Below, one piece after another: positions 27,526 to 36,838 of a DNA stretch of 64,000 nt. Each line of letters starts with the position of its first letter. Positions within the stretch are counted from its first letter, which is position 1. The stretch is from contig CATQHC010000002.1 of assembly GCA_958295775.1 (NCBI GenBank), positions 717,663 to 781,662 on the forward strand, read 5' to 3'. This stretch comes from Chloroflexota bacterium. Lineage in GTDB: Bacteria > Chloroflexota > UBA11872 > VXOZ01. The position numbers were made by a program, and so were the translations under genes. The notes beneath the pieces were generated by a model, which saw only the letters and a program-made list of their open reading frames with translations, did not search any database and was not told where the DNA came from.

Positions 27526-28569
27526 TCAGAAGGCTGCATGGTCGCCACCCAGCCAGCGGTAAGGGCGAGGGTAGAGTGTCAGTGAGCGGTCCTCCAGCGG
27601 CAGCGAGAGAGAAATCGAGCCCCATAGGGCCGAGTACTTAGCAGCGATGGCGGCTTCAAGGGACTGGCGCAGGTCGTGGCCTGATATCGCCATCTCAGTG
27701 CCGTGCTCTACGGCCGAGATGAACGACAGGATGGAGCTTGCGAGATAGCCGTACTGCGGCCAGGCGCACGGCGTGAACGCCCGGTCAAACTTGACGCGCA
27801 CGCCGTTGCCATCAAAGCCCTTGTAGATGTCCATGACATCGTCCCAGTCCCAGCGCAGGAGCGAGTCCTCCGTCCAGACGTCGACGCCACGACAGGGAGT
27901 ATCTTCACCAAAGACGGGCACCTCGATGCCGGTGCTCATCGTGAAGCGTCCGTTGATGATAAGGCCGGTGTCCTCGTCCGCTTCCAAGGCTTCGCGGGGT
28001 TTGCCCCATGCGATCACCTCGGTGATCTCGGCCTGGGCAAGGAGCCTGAGGACGGCGATATGCTGGCAACCGCCACCGGATATCTCGCCGCCCCACGCAT
28101 GCACCGTTGCGCCCTGCACCGTGCCAAAGTCGCCGCGTCGGAGCCAGCTCGCGGCTTCCTGCACGTCAGCGCGGGCCCGCTGCAGATTACCGCCGTGAAA
28201 AACGACATTTCGCTCCTCACACACGTCAATCATTTCGTCCACGTCGGCGAGTCGGGCCCCAATGGGCTTATCGGTGGATACGCCCCGCACACCCGCCTGG
28301 GCCGACGCAATCACCGCGTCCTTGATAAACTTGCCGGGAAGGACAACGACGGCGAGATCGGGGATCTCATCCAGTCGCTGGTACATTTCAGCAGCGTCCT
28401 TGTACAGCGCCCTGACGCCAAAGCGCTCGCCGACGACCTTCCGCCGCTCGTCATTGTATTCGGCAATAGCAACGATCTCAGTAGTGTCGAGCAAACTATA
28501 GAACTTAGCGTACTCTTGGCCCATCCGACCACAGCCAATGAGCACTACTCTCAACTTTTCGTCAGTCAT
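27526..28569 (-). CDS. Gfo/Idh/MocA family oxidoreductase (intact copy of a duplicated pair)
   Basis: 347 residues from ATG 28569, after AGAGGGA. The Rossmann segment is EKLRVVLIGCGRMGQEYAKF. The catalytic Lys-Pro is kept as STDKPIGARLADVDEM, with Asp for Glu in EKP. The substrate domain includes VFHGGNLQRARADVQEAASWL, GGCQHIAVLRLLA and the late ALEAAIAAKYSALWGSISLSLPL. About 2.5 kb away (31031-31336) lies a truncated copy of its first 95 codons with very similar DNA. NAD(P)-dependent oxidation of a sugar or polyol is expected; the substrate is unknown. Confidence 0.85.
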   Translation of the reverse strand: MTDEKLRVVLIGCGRMGQEYAKFYSLLDTTEIVAIAEYNDERRKVVGERFGVRALYKDAAEMYQRLDEIPDLAVVVLPGKFIKDAVIASAQAGVRGVSTDKPIGARLADVDEMIDVCEERNVVFHGGNLQRARADVQEAASWLRRGDFGTVQGATVHAWGGEISGGGCQHIAVLRLLAQAEITEVIAWGKPREALEADEDTGLIINGRFTMSTGIEVPVFGEDTPCRGVDVWTEDSLLRWDWDDVMDIYKGFDGNGVRVKFDRAFTPCAWPQYGYLASSILSFISAVEHGTEMAISGHDLRQSLEAAIAAKYSALWGSISLSLPLEDRSLTLYPRPYRWLGGDHAAF

Positions 28570-28613
28570 GTTCCCTCTGAGTGTGTAGGGTTTGTTCACA
28601 ACTCCGAACATTG

Positions 28614-30503
28614 CTAGGGAGCGTCGCCTTCATCTCCAGATTCGTCGTCTGGGTCGTACATTTCGCCGGTGACATTACTGAAGTCTACACGCCACCTCTC
28701 CTTAGCCCATCCAAGCAACATGGCGCGTCGTTCATCTATGGTTGTCACGGTCCAGTCATCCCACTTCGCAGCGATTTCACGCTCTTCAAGCAAAAGCGAC
28801 TTCTCAAAACAATAGCTGCGGTAACTCTTGTCCCCCTTCTTTTCTGGGTATGGCTTATTGCTTAAGGAGGGGTTTCCTTTGGTCAGCGTCAAGTTCCCGA
28901 GGTCGTGCACGTATAGTTCATGGGAGTCCGCGTCGAAACGTGCCTGCCAATAGGGTCGATCCCCTATGTACTGAGGAAGGATGTGTTCAATAGAGTCCGC
29001 TCCGTCCGTTTCCAACCAATCGACTTTAGGTGTACCGCCTTGGCCCAAAGCTAGATGGCTCTCATATTCAAACAGGAAATATCTGATCCCCGTCCATCCA
29101 TACCGACTCGTGGGAGAGTCTGGGTTTGTAAATTCGTCGAATGCTTCCCTTGATTGCCTGCTGCCGTAATTGCTTTTGATGTCACTAACGACCTCGGCGA
29201 AATCCATCTGCCCGTGAGCCACCCTATACGCTAGACGCAGCATCGCGGGTTGCCTGTAACTGGCGTAGTACCTCGCGACCCGGTACACCCTGAAGGCAAA
29301 TGTCTCACAGAGTTTGAGGACTTCAAGGTACTTCTCCGCCTTGGTAGGCCAGTTCTTGCGCATGGCCATAAGCAGCGGAAGGAACGTCGCGGTAGTCCCG
29401 ATCCTCGTCAACTTTTCACTCCAAAGAGTGACTTCACCGTGTGCAGTTTTAGAGTACGAGCTAAAAGCACCGTCTCTATGCGGTCTACGTGCGTCACAAA
29501 AGGAGACGCAGGAATTTCGCAGTCCCCGAACATAATCATGCAGTGCTTCTAAAAGATCGGCGTGATCCCACGTTCGCAAGTCGAATTTACCTCTGATGCT
29601 CTTGCTTCCTTGCCACTTCCTGGGTTGCCAGTCGTACTCCATCAACCAGTGGGCACGAAGCAACTGGTCCTCATCCGCCGGTGAGCCAAGTTCTGCAGCC
29701 ATGAGTTGCTTGAGGATGTCAGCCCAAGCCTGATTCACCGAATCGGTCAGCTTCACCTTGTTCTCTGGCGTAACCCTAAGCGCCGATGCCGCATAGAGCA
29801 AATAGTTCTTGACTTTCTCCAAATCGGTCAGTTGTTTGCCTCGGTCATTCATCACTTCGAAGATGACCCCTACTTCAGCTTCCTCTTCAACTTCATACAA
29901 ACTGAATTGGAGCCGATTAGTGACCTTGCCGCGCAACTGACCCAACCACTTTTCTCGGTCTGCGCGGCCCCCTTCGGCTTCATTCAGGTAGTCGGAGATT
30001 TGCTTCTTGGCATCCAGAAGTCGCTGCCCCGACGCAACTGAAGGTCCCGCTAGCTCTTGCGGGGCTCTTGGCAGGACGTTGGACTTAAATAAAGTGTCAG
30101 TGTCTTCGTTGAGCGACAACTTGTGCAACGGTTGGCCGTCAATGTCGGTGACTTCGACGTATCTCTTCCTGATTCCTTGGGCGAGGCTGCTGCTTTCCGG
30201 ATACTCCGTCAATGCGTGGGAAATCTCACTAAGGAGTAGTACGATCGTGGTGAGTCGTTGCTGGCCATCTACAACATCGGCCTCTACGTAGTGGGCTCCC
30301 TCGTTGTCTTCTATCTTCCTGGCATGTGTTGGTTGGTAGAGGACAATTGTGCCAGTGTAGTGGTGGCGCGAGGAATCAAGTAGCGCCAGGTCATCCAAGA
30401 ATTCCTCGACCTGTCGCTTTTCCCATGCGTATCCTCTTTGGTAGTTAGGAACGCGGAATACCCGGTCATGGAAAAGATCTTGAAGGGAAAGTGTATCTTT
30501 CAT
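28614..30503 (-). CDS. DUF262/DUF1524 protein (GmrSD-type restriction or defence family)
   Basis: 629 residues from ATG 30503 (a TTG 11 codons earlier is possible). The N-terminal DUF262 domain has VPNYQRGYAWEKRQVEEFLDDL, HYTGTIVL and the nucleotide-binding signature VVDGQQRLTTIVLLL. Then FEVMNDRGKQLTDLEKVKNYL follows, typical of the family. The C-terminal DUF1524 domain carries an HNH-like nuclease site: SIEHILPQ and, 30 residues on, HDLGNLTLTKGN. This is the fused GmrS-GmrD layout, in which an NTP-dependent domain drives a nuclease against modified DNA. The gene is composition-shifted (fewer G and C) relative to neighbours and lies between duplicated oxidoreductase sequences, so it was probably acquired. 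Confidence 0.85.
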   Translation of the reverse strand: MKDTLSLQDLFHDRVFRVPNYQRGYAWEKRQVEEFLDDLALLDSSRHHYTGTIVLYQPTHARKIEDNEGAHYVEADVVDGQQRLTTIVLLLSEISHALTEYPESSSLAQGIRKRYVEVTDIDGQPLHKLSLNEDTDTLFKSNVLPRAPQELAGPSVASGQRLLDAKKQISDYLNEAEGGRADREKWLGQLRGKVTNRLQFSLYEVEEEAEVGVIFEVMNDRGKQLTDLEKVKNYLLYAASALRVTPENKVKLTDSVNQAWADILKQLMAAELGSPADEDQLLRAHWLMEYDWQPRKWQGSKSIRGKFDLRTWDHADLLEALHDYVRGLRNSCVSFCDARRPHRDGAFSSYSKTAHGEVTLWSEKLTRIGTTATFLPLLMAMRKNWPTKAEKYLEVLKLCETFAFRVYRVARYYASYRQPAMLRLAYRVAHGQMDFAEVVSDIKSNYGSRQSREAFDEFTNPDSPTSRYGWTGIRYFLFEYESHLALGQGGTPKVDWLETDGADSIEHILPQYIGDRPYWQARFDADSHELYVHDLGNLTLTKGNPSLSNKPYPEKKGDKSYRSYCFEKSLLLEEREIAAKWDDWTVTTIDERRAMLLGWAKERWRVDFSNVTGEMYDPDDESGDEGDAP

Positions 30504-30633
30504 GGCATTGAAACTCCAGGAGATATCTGATTTCAAGCGGAATGGGAACGGCGACGACCTGTCTTCGTGCCTAAGGTGTCAGTGCGCCACGCAGTAGAAC
30601 TGTTGGCGAACTCCCGAGGCATGGCGGTATTCC

Positions 30634-31017
30634 TCAGGAAACAGTGCCCGAGCTCGGGTGAACTGGGCCGGTAGGATAATCCTCCGGCTTGCCGGTGTCA
30701 CCGGGCTGGATTACAAAGTCCCGGCGGTCCCGGTAGAGGCGAGCGCGGTTCAGGACGTAGTCCACCCCGGGTTTCAGGTCATCCCAATGGGTCATCAACC
30801 AATATTTGTGGTCGCCGATGAACAGATAGGTGTTATTCATGTTAAAGAAGCGGCATGCCACGCCCTCTCCGGCGCGGAACCGCTCGGATACCGCATCCAG
30901 CAACTCCTGCTGACTGTCCGTCTCGGACAGAACGTACTCGTGGGGCCACGTATCGCGATAGGTAACCGCCTCCCGCCAGAGTGCGCGGGCAATCAACTCC
31001 GTTAGCGTTGGTGTCAT
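30634..31017 (-). CDS. Conserved-looking small protein of unknown function
   Basis: 127 residues. No family recognised. The sequence has a helical first half (LTELIARALWREAVTYRDTWPHEYV, QQELLDAVSERF) and a compact aromatic-rich second half (VACRFFNMNNTYLFIGDHKY, then WLMTHW). No signal peptide or TM segment is seen. It is read in the same direction as the DUF262 gene, 130 bp upstream of it, and starts 13 bp after the truncated oxidoreductase. The aromatic composition and clean frame suggest a real protein; whether it works with the DUF262 gene is unknown. Confidence 0.6.
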   Translation of the reverse strand: MTPTLTELIARALWREAVTYRDTWPHEYVLSETDSQQELLDAVSERFRAGEGVACRFFNMNNTYLFIGDHKYWLMTHWDDLKPGVDYVLNRARLYRDRRDFVIQPGDTGKPEDYPTGPVHPSSGTVS

Positions 31018-31030
31018 TTCTATTGACCCC

Positions 31031-31336
31031 TTAGTCCCTCATGGATACGCCGCGCACGCCCGCCTGGGCCGATGCAATTACCGCGTCCTTGATATGCTTG
31101 CCGGGGAGAACGACGACGGCGAGATCGGGGATCTCGTCCAACCGTTGGTATATTTCAACAGCGTCCTTGTACAGGGCCTTGACGCCGAAGAACTCACCAA
31201 CAATGCGCCGCCTGTCGTCATTGAATTCGGCGATGGCGACGATCTCAGTAGTGTCGAGCAAGCGATAGAACTTCGCGTACTCTTGGCCCATGCGGCCGCA
31301 GCCAATTATCGCCGCCTTCAGTTTTCCACTCGCCAT
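31031..31336 (-). pseudogene. Truncated duplicate of the Gfo/Idh/MocA oxidoreductase
   Basis: 101 codons covering only the NAD-binding half: LKAAIIGCGRMGQEYAKFYR through KDAVIASAQAGVRGVS, closely matching the intact gene at 27526-28569. The match stops at 31040/28274 within the codons before the catalytic Lys-Pro, and the frame ends MRD-stop. The catalytic lysine and the whole substrate domain are missing, so it cannot be an active enzyme. The sharp break with the DUF262 cassette beyond it suggests duplication and insertion. Confidence 0.8.
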
Positions 31337-31383
31337 GGGTCCTTCAATTCATCCTGTCTCATTCGTTCGCAAGAATGTGCCAT

Positions 31384-32484
31384 CTATCCCGTCGCGCAGT
31401 TTGGATAATTGGCGCGTTCGGGCAGAGTGGTGGTGGGAAACGGGTCGCCAATGGCGATGCGCTCAAAGAACTCTTCATCCGCAGCCGTCACGTCGCACCA
31501 ATAGAAGTTCAACGCCTGGAAAGTCGGCCAGTCCGGGATGTGCCGCCACTTTAGCAGGCTCGCATCATAGGCATAGATGCGCTCTTCGCCTTCATCGAAG
31601 CGGCGGGCCAATTGGTTCGGTTCGGGGAAGCGATGGTCCAGAGGTATTGCACTCACCACCTCGACCGGCACGGAGAAACGCGTATTCACAATCGCCCAAG
31701 GGATGGAGTAGACCAGTTCACTATGGGGCGCTATCCAACGGCGCACAATCTTGCCGGTATCTTCGTACCGGACGATGTTATAGGTCTGACCGCGCGTTTC
31801 GTCGCGTATGAAGCCAACCACAATCTGGCCCGAACCATCTTTTGCAATCCAGCCTACGCCGATCTCGAATGCGGTGCCGGCCTGGTCGTGGCGCGTTATT
31901 ATGAGGCGGTCGCCCGCTACCTCGGTGGCCGTGGCCGCATTTGTTCGCCCTATCACCCGCGGCAAGGTAGAATCGTCGGACTCAGTAGTGGTTTCTCCGG
32001 ATTGGACCGCCCCCGGTATTAGCCGGACGGTGGTTTCCTCCGAGAAGGGGCCAGCCCCAAGGCGGTTTGCCGCAGAAACTCTGAAGGAGTAAGTTGACTC
32101 AGCCTGCAATCCGCTTATTCGAATTGGTCTTGAATCTTCCTCACTAATGATTTTCGAAATGCTAAAGTCTTCACCCGCCCTACGGTATTCGAGCAGATAG
32201 CGCAGGATTTCTTCGCCACCATCCGCAGGTTTATTCCAATTGACCTCGATGGTGTCAAGCGCGACCACGCGCGACGATGGCGCGCCGGGTTTATCTGGAA
32301 CCGTGGGGTCTGCCGCACTTGCCGTGCCGGTTAGCAGCACGCTCAACATGAAGACTAGCGCCGCAGGCCCAATGGCTTGCATGCCAAGGCGCCGAATAGA
32401 ACCGACTATCGCGCTCAGCGATGAGGAAAGCGCCGCCTCCGCTGCCTGCCTCGGCCGGATACTCGTGCTCGATTTACCGATCAT
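31384..32484 (-). CDS. Secreted protein with a fibronectin type III domain
   Basis: 366 residues. A long leader ends in a hydrophobic core (IGPAALVFMLSVLLTGTASA), with likely cleavage near residue 57. Residues 63-155 are one FN3 domain: PDKPGAPSSRVVALDTIEVNW, GEEILRYLLEYR, and LQAESTYSFRVSAANRLGAGPFS, the hallmark end of FN3. The rest (170-366) has beta-rich segments (DRLIITRHDQAGTAFEIGVG, WIAPHSELVYSIPWAIVNT) that I do not recognise, ending with cysteines at DVTAADEEFF and NYPNCATG. Probably a cell-surface or extracellular protein. Stands alone. Confidence 0.75.
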   Translation of the reverse strand: MIGKSSTSIRPRQAAEAALSSSLSAIVGSIRRLGMQAIGPAALVFMLSVLLTGTASAADPTVPDKPGAPSSRVVALDTIEVNWNKPADGGEEILRYLLEYRRAGEDFSISKIISEEDSRPIRISGLQAESTYSFRVSAANRLGAGPFSEETTVRLIPGAVQSGETTTESDDSTLPRVIGRTNAATATEVAGDRLIITRHDQAGTAFEIGVGWIAKDGSGQIVVGFIRDETRGQTYNIVRYEDTGKIVRRWIAPHSELVYSIPWAIVNTRFSVPVEVVSAIPLDHRFPEPNQLARRFDEGEERIYAYDASLLKWRHIPDWPTFQALNFYWCDVTAADEEFFERIAIGDPFPTTTLPERANYPNCATG

Positions 32485-32892
32485 GGGACCTCATCTTTCC
32501 AAAGTGCTAACCAAAGGCTAGCATGCTACATTAGTAAGCCTACGTCAGTTAGTTGTCGCATCAATTCCATAGAGAGAATAGCGATTAAGACTTCAATGAG
32601 CGAGACTAGGCTAGAAACGTAGAGGGGACTGCAAATAGAGCGTGGCTTTGATGTACGACACTGTCAGGAACACAAGCGGTGCGCGTGCGAACAGAGAAGC
32701 TCGATCGGACTATCCAAGAAATCCACTTGAGTATTCCTGCGGAATCTGATGCCCGGCATTGCTGCTGTGCGTTCCAAGGAAAAAACTACCGGCTTCGCGC
32801 CGCTGGCAATAGACGTCCAAAGCGATCTATGAAGGAGTTCCAGGTAACTTGGGGTTGCCTCAAACTGCGCTGCGTGCAGCCGTACAACATTA
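32485..32892. other. Intergenic stretch, no gene recognised
   Basis: About 400 bp between the FN3 gene start and the tRNA 3' end, both on the minus strand. Small open frames have no domain. It should contain the FN3 gene promoter; no clear motif chosen. Confidence 0.45.
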
Positions 32893-32968
32893 TGGTGGAC
32901 CCGATCGGGGTCGAACCGACGACCTCGTGAATGCCATTCACGCGCTCTCCCAACTGAGCTACGGGCCC
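32893..32968 (-). tRNA. tRNA-Ala (anticodon GGC)
   Basis: Minus strand, 76 nt with encoded CCA. Acceptor GGGCCCG pairs with CGGGTCC with one G-T pair. The D arm is GCTC...GAGC, the anticodon stem CGTGA/TCACG with loop ATGGCAT, and the T arm CGG-TTCGACC-CCG. Anticodon GGC reads GCC alanine codons. Confidence 0.95.
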
Positions 32969-33054
32969 GCATTCGCCTATAATTGTAGCATCGAATCAGG
33001 AGTCGCGTAAACGCACCCTTAGCAAGCCGCAAGGCGCATAAGCAAAGGAGTCCT

Positions 33055-34110
33055 ATGATGGCTACCTACCGTGTTGGTATCGTTGGCTGCACCGGCATTG
33101 CCAGTCAGCCGGCGCGAGCGTCGTCGCATCCCATTCTCGGCACTGTTGCGCCGCATTCGCACGCGGCGGGCTATGCTTGCGTCCCGGCGGCGGAAGTCGT
33201 TGCGGTGTGCGACCTGGCGCCGGAGCGCACCCAGGACTTCGTCTCCACCTGGCAGCACAGATGGCCTGCAATAACGCAGTATCAGGACTATCGCGAGATG
33301 CTGGCGCGTGAAAACTTGGACATGGTGAGCGTGGTGACTTCCGATCACCGCCACGCCGACATTACCGTTGCCGTCGCGGCAGCGGGGGCGCGCGCCATCT
33401 TTTGCGAAAAACCGCTGGCCACCACGCTCGCCGACGCGGACCGCATGATCGCGGCCATCGAAACTCACGGCGTCTTTCTTTCCGTAGATCACAGCCGTCG
33501 CTGGCAACCCCAGTGGTATGAAGCGCGCGCAGCGATCCGCAACGGCGCCATCGGACCGGTGCGCGCCGTCATCGGCAAACTCGGCGGCGCGCGCGCCATG
33601 CTCTTTCGCAACGGCACGCACATGATGGATGCAATTTGCTTCCTGGCTGACGGGGAGCCGGAGTGGCTGACGGCACGATACGACGACCGTTTTGCAGGCT
33701 ACGGACCGCGCTATGCCGGCGATGGCGGACACGATCCCGCTACTGATCCCGGCGTCTGCTCCTTCTTTCTCTTTTCGAATGGCGTGCGCGCGCTTTATAG
33801 CGGCGGGCAAGACGTCTTTCCGCGCTTCGAATTAGAAGTCATGGGAGAAACAGGGCGAATACGCCTGGGCAATTCCGGTCCCGACGAGATTGAAACCGAA
33901 GACGGCATACAAGCGCTGCCGGCGGCTTCGGCAACGGTCTCCGGCAGCGCCGCCGCCATTGAAGAACTTATCGCATTGGTAGAAGGACGGGGGGCCTTGC
34001 CCCAGATCTCAGGACCCTACGACGGCCGGAGAGTTGTTGAAGTGCTCGTCGCCACGGTGCAATCGGCCTCCCAGAACGGCGCGCCGATCACGTTCCCGGT
34101 CAAAGAGTAG
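33055..34110 (+). CDS. Gfo/Idh/MocA family oxidoreductase
   Basis: 351 residues. It starts at ATG 33055 (or the next ATG, 33058) after AAAGGAG. The N-terminal segment YRVGIVGCTGIASQPARASS is a Rossmann opening with an altered glycine loop. The catalytic motif is canonical here: AIFCEKPLATTLADADRMI. LSVDHSRRWQPQWYEARAAI and NGTHMMDAICFLADGEPEW supply the substrate domain with its conserved His. It is divergent in sequence from the other oxidoreductases in the window. Likely an NAD(P)-dependent polyol or sugar dehydrogenase acting on an unknown compound. Confidence 0.87.
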   Translation: MMATYRVGIVGCTGIASQPARASSHPILGTVAPHSHAAGYACVPAAEVVAVCDLAPERTQDFVSTWQHRWPAITQYQDYREMLARENLDMVSVVTSDHRHADITVAVAAAGARAIFCEKPLATTLADADRMIAAIETHGVFLSVDHSRRWQPQWYEARAAIRNGAIGPVRAVIGKLGGARAMLFRNGTHMMDAICFLADGEPEWLTARYDDRFAGYGPRYAGDGGHDPATDPGVCSFFLFSNGVRALYSGGQDVFPRFELEVMGETGRIRLGNSGPDEIETEDGIQALPAASATVSGSAAAIEELIALVEGRGALPQISGPYDGRRVVEVLVATVQSASQNGAPITFPVKE

Positions 34111-34303
34111 GGACTCACTGTTCCCAACTTTGTCGCTTAGACCCACACGCCCACATTCGCCTCGGGGGTAGGCGCGGCTGTCCCCACTTGGAATCGGAAG
34201 ACTCCAACAAGACGTCTGTGGGTCACGTAGAGCGGGAAAGCAAGTTCCTCGCTGTTGACGGCACGCGCGAGGCGCGCTGCGGATGGATTCTCGCGTGCGC
34301 TAG

Positions 34304-34335
34304 CGTGAAGGAGAGAGTTTCTGCTCTCCTATTTC
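34304..34335. terminator. Weak hairpin between convergent genes
   Basis: GTGAAGGAGAG ... CTCTCCTATTTCAC forms a 6-bp GGAGAG/CTCTCC inner stem (34310-34315 with 34324-34329), extended by GTGAA/TTCAC. It lies between stops at 34110 (plus) and 34393 (minus). Confidence 0.4.
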
Positions 34336-34392
34336 ACTTAGACCGCTTCACTCACCAGGAGGCCGTAGTCCCCAGTCCGCCGCCAAGTCCGC

Positions 34393-36837
34393 TTATGTTC
34401 GCACTCGTTGCTTCAGCCAAAAGTAGATTCGGAAAGGCAGCATTTGGTGGTAGCGCTGTAGCGTAGCCTCCAGACCGTTGATCGTCTCGTCTTTTGCCTG
34501 CACAACTTCGCGGATGTACTGGTCCTTCTGCATCACGGAATCTTCCATGAATTGCAGCCGGCCTTCCAAGGCTTCATGCTGCTCCAGGAGATCGCTCACC
34601 CAGCCGTGCATCCATTCCTCAAAGCGGCCGGCGTCCTGGCTACCGTCCGCTGCAAGTGGAGGCCGTTCCGCATCGGCCTCCCGCAGTGCATCCTCCACAC
34701 CCTGTACAAAGGCGTGGCGCAGTACCGTTGCATAGTACTGTTCTCTGAGTTGCGGGTTAGCGATTTCGTTTACGCCAATCTCGTCCGCCAAATGAGGGTG
34801 CTTGCCCATCATACGCACGGCCGACTTGCCAGCGGCGCGCTGGCGTTTTAGGAATTGCTCCAAGTCTACGGGCTCGGCATGGTAGGCAATGGCGCGTTCG
34901 TTGAACACCAGACGCATGCCCCGCTGCTGCAAGCGATAGGCAATATCGGCATCTTCGTAGAAGCGCAGCGACTCGTCGAATCCTCCGATGGAGAGAAAGT
35001 CTTCCCGCCACAGCGAGCAATTTGCCGTGTAGAAGCACGTGAACGACAGGTTCTCAGGATCTGTAATGCGATTGAATGCAAAGAGCACGCCCCGCAATGC
35101 CATCTCCATGAAGGGAGAGACTTCCAAGTCCGGATGCCAAGGGGTATACCCGGCAACCGCGAAGCCCGCGCCTCTGCTGAGGTGCGTCTGCACGTGCTCT
35201 TCGATGAAGCGCGCGTGCGGAACGCAATCGTCGTCAAAGAACACCAGCAGGTCGCCGGTCGCCGCGCCAACCGCCAAGTTACGCGCTGCCGCGGGACCTG
35301 CGTTTTCCTGTCGAATCATGCGCCAACTCTCACGTTCGCCGCAGATGGCCCCAAGTATAGAGGGCGTATCGTCGTCTGAGCCATCATCCACAAAGAGCAC
35401 CTCGCGAGGTGGACAGCTCTGGGCCGCGAGGCCCTCCGCCAGTCGCGGCAAGAGATGCGCGCGATTGTAGGTGGGAATGATCACGCTAACACTGGGGGCC
35501 GTCTCCGGCGGAATCGCCGCCGCAGATTCCTGGTGTGACAATACTCCTGCTCGTGGCGGCGGCATTCTCCCGGGGGAAGCTGTCGCGGCGGCGGCCCGGC
35601 CTTCCTGTTGTTCCTTTGCCATCTCATCCATCTCTGATTCCAATCCCAGCGCCCGCACGATTATCGGAAAGAGGTCCTGCATTGTTAGTGTAGCGTGGCC
35701 TGGCACCCAATCGATAGTGTGCGTAATGTAGCGGCTCCAATTGTCCATCGCATCAGGCAAGTAGCCGTGCATGCCCCGCACTGCTTCCGTTTGGAAGAAG
35801 TTGGGGCAAATCAGGACACCAGCTTCCGTCGCATACATTATTTCGCCATAGGGGCTGCTGTCGGCATACGCAATTCCAAGCTCCCTTTGTTCAATCTCAG
35901 TAAGCCGTCGGATGCCGTTAAGCCCAGCCAGGGCCTGGCAGAGCGCGGTCCTTGCCGCTTTGTGCTCCGGCCACAGCCGGACGCCGGTGGAATCGAGAAA
36001 GTACACGTAGTCTTCCGGCACTGAGAGGCCGGTCTGGGCCAGCGCCGCCTGCACGTCAACCGTTCGCTCCACGGCAACCATGCCATGATCGCCAAACACC
36101 AGAGTGGCCGTGCTTCCATGCATTTCCTGCATCGAGGCGCATATCCGCTCCACCGCGTGGTCAATGCCGCGCAAGGCGCTGAGCACTTGGCGACTGCCGG
36201 GACCATGCTCGTGCCCAAGCCAGTCCAGTTCGCCGAAGTGCACGTACACCAGCCTGTGTTCCGGCCTCACGGCCGCATAGAACTGCGCCAAGAGGTTCTC
36301 TGTCCGTTGGTCGTCGCGGGGATGACCGAGGGCGAGCCAGGATCTGCCGGCGCGACGCAGAAGATCGTACACACTTGGTACACCGAGCGCGCCAGACTCC
36401 TGAGAATCGCGCTCCCAACCAAACGCGAACTGCGGCAACAGCGCCGGAGGAATGCGCGCGGTCATGCCGTAACAAGCGGAGGCGCTGTGTCCATTCTCGT
36501 TTTCGATCCTGTGCGTCTTGCGATCCCAGAGTGGACGCAGCACCTTCTCTAATTGTGGATGCTTATCTAGAACGTCCTCCGAAGGGATATCAATCTCTTG
36601 GAAAGGTGAGGCGGCGGGGTCGCGCACAAACATCGTGTGGCCGATTGCAGTCTCATTGGGTAAGCAGCCCGTCAGGAAGCCGGGATGCTCTTGAAAGCCA
36701 TACGTTGAAATTAGCGGGCCGGACTTCCCCTCTTGCATGAGCCTGTAGAGAAACGGCGCACTCCGCGGTGTCACGTAGTCGTGACGCAGCGCGTCGATCA
36801 AGAGCAGGGTGAGAGGCGGGTGAATAAGAGTTGACAT
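34393..36837 (-). CDS. Fusion protein: alkaline-phosphatase-superfamily phosphodiesterase plus family 2 glycosyltransferase
   Basis: 814 residues from ATG 36837, one base after the stop of the nucleotidyltransferase gene. Residues 1-400 are a type I phosphodiesterase/AlkP-superfamily domain: LLLIDALRHDYV (first metal Asp), VYVHFGELDWLGHEHGPGS (Asp and His ligands) and VFGDHGM. A 40-residue linker (EMAKEQQEGRAAAATA) leads to a GT-A domain at about 435-680: VSVIIPTYNRAHLLPRLAEG, VLFVDDGSDDDTPSIL, and FFDDDCVPHARF with the DxD motif; CSLWREDFLSIGGFDESLRFYEDADIAYRLQ is also typical. The last 80 residues are helical, likely coiled coil. No TM segment is seen. It may build and trim a surface polymer; substrate unknown. 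Confidence 0.85.
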   Translation of the reverse strand: MSTLIHPPLTLLLIDALRHDYVTPRSAPFLYRLMQEGKSGPLISTYGFQEHPGFLTGCLPNETAIGHTMFVRDPAASPFQEIDIPSEDVLDKHPQLEKVLRPLWDRKTHRIENENGHSASACYGMTARIPPALLPQFAFGWERDSQESGALGVPSVYDLLRRAGRSWLALGHPRDDQRTENLLAQFYAAVRPEHRLVYVHFGELDWLGHEHGPGSRQVLSALRGIDHAVERICASMQEMHGSTATLVFGDHGMVAVERTVDVQAALAQTGLSVPEDYVYFLDSTGVRLWPEHKAARTALCQALAGLNGIRRLTEIEQRELGIAYADSSPYGEIMYATEAGVLICPNFFQTEAVRGMHGYLPDAMDNWSRYITHTIDWVPGHATLTMQDLFPIIVRALGLESEMDEMAKEQQEGRAAAATASPGRMPPPRAGVLSHQESAAAIPPETAPSVSVIIPTYNRAHLLPRLAEGLAAQSCPPREVLFVDDGSDDDTPSILGAICGERESWRMIRQENAGPAAARNLAVGAATGDLLVFFDDDCVPHARFIEEHVQTHLSRGAGFAVAGYTPWHPDLEVSPFMEMALRGVLFAFNRITDPENLSFTCFYTANCSLWREDFLSIGGFDESLRFYEDADIAYRLQQRGMRLVFNERAIAYHAEPVDLEQFLKRQRAAGKSAVRMMGKHPHLADEIGVNEIANPQLREQYYATVLRHAFVQGVEDALREADAERPPLAADGSQDAGRFEEWMHGWVSDLLEQHEALEGRLQFMEDSVMQKDQYIREVVQAKDETINGLEATLQRYHQMLPFRIYFWLKQRVRT

Positions 36838-36838
36838 C

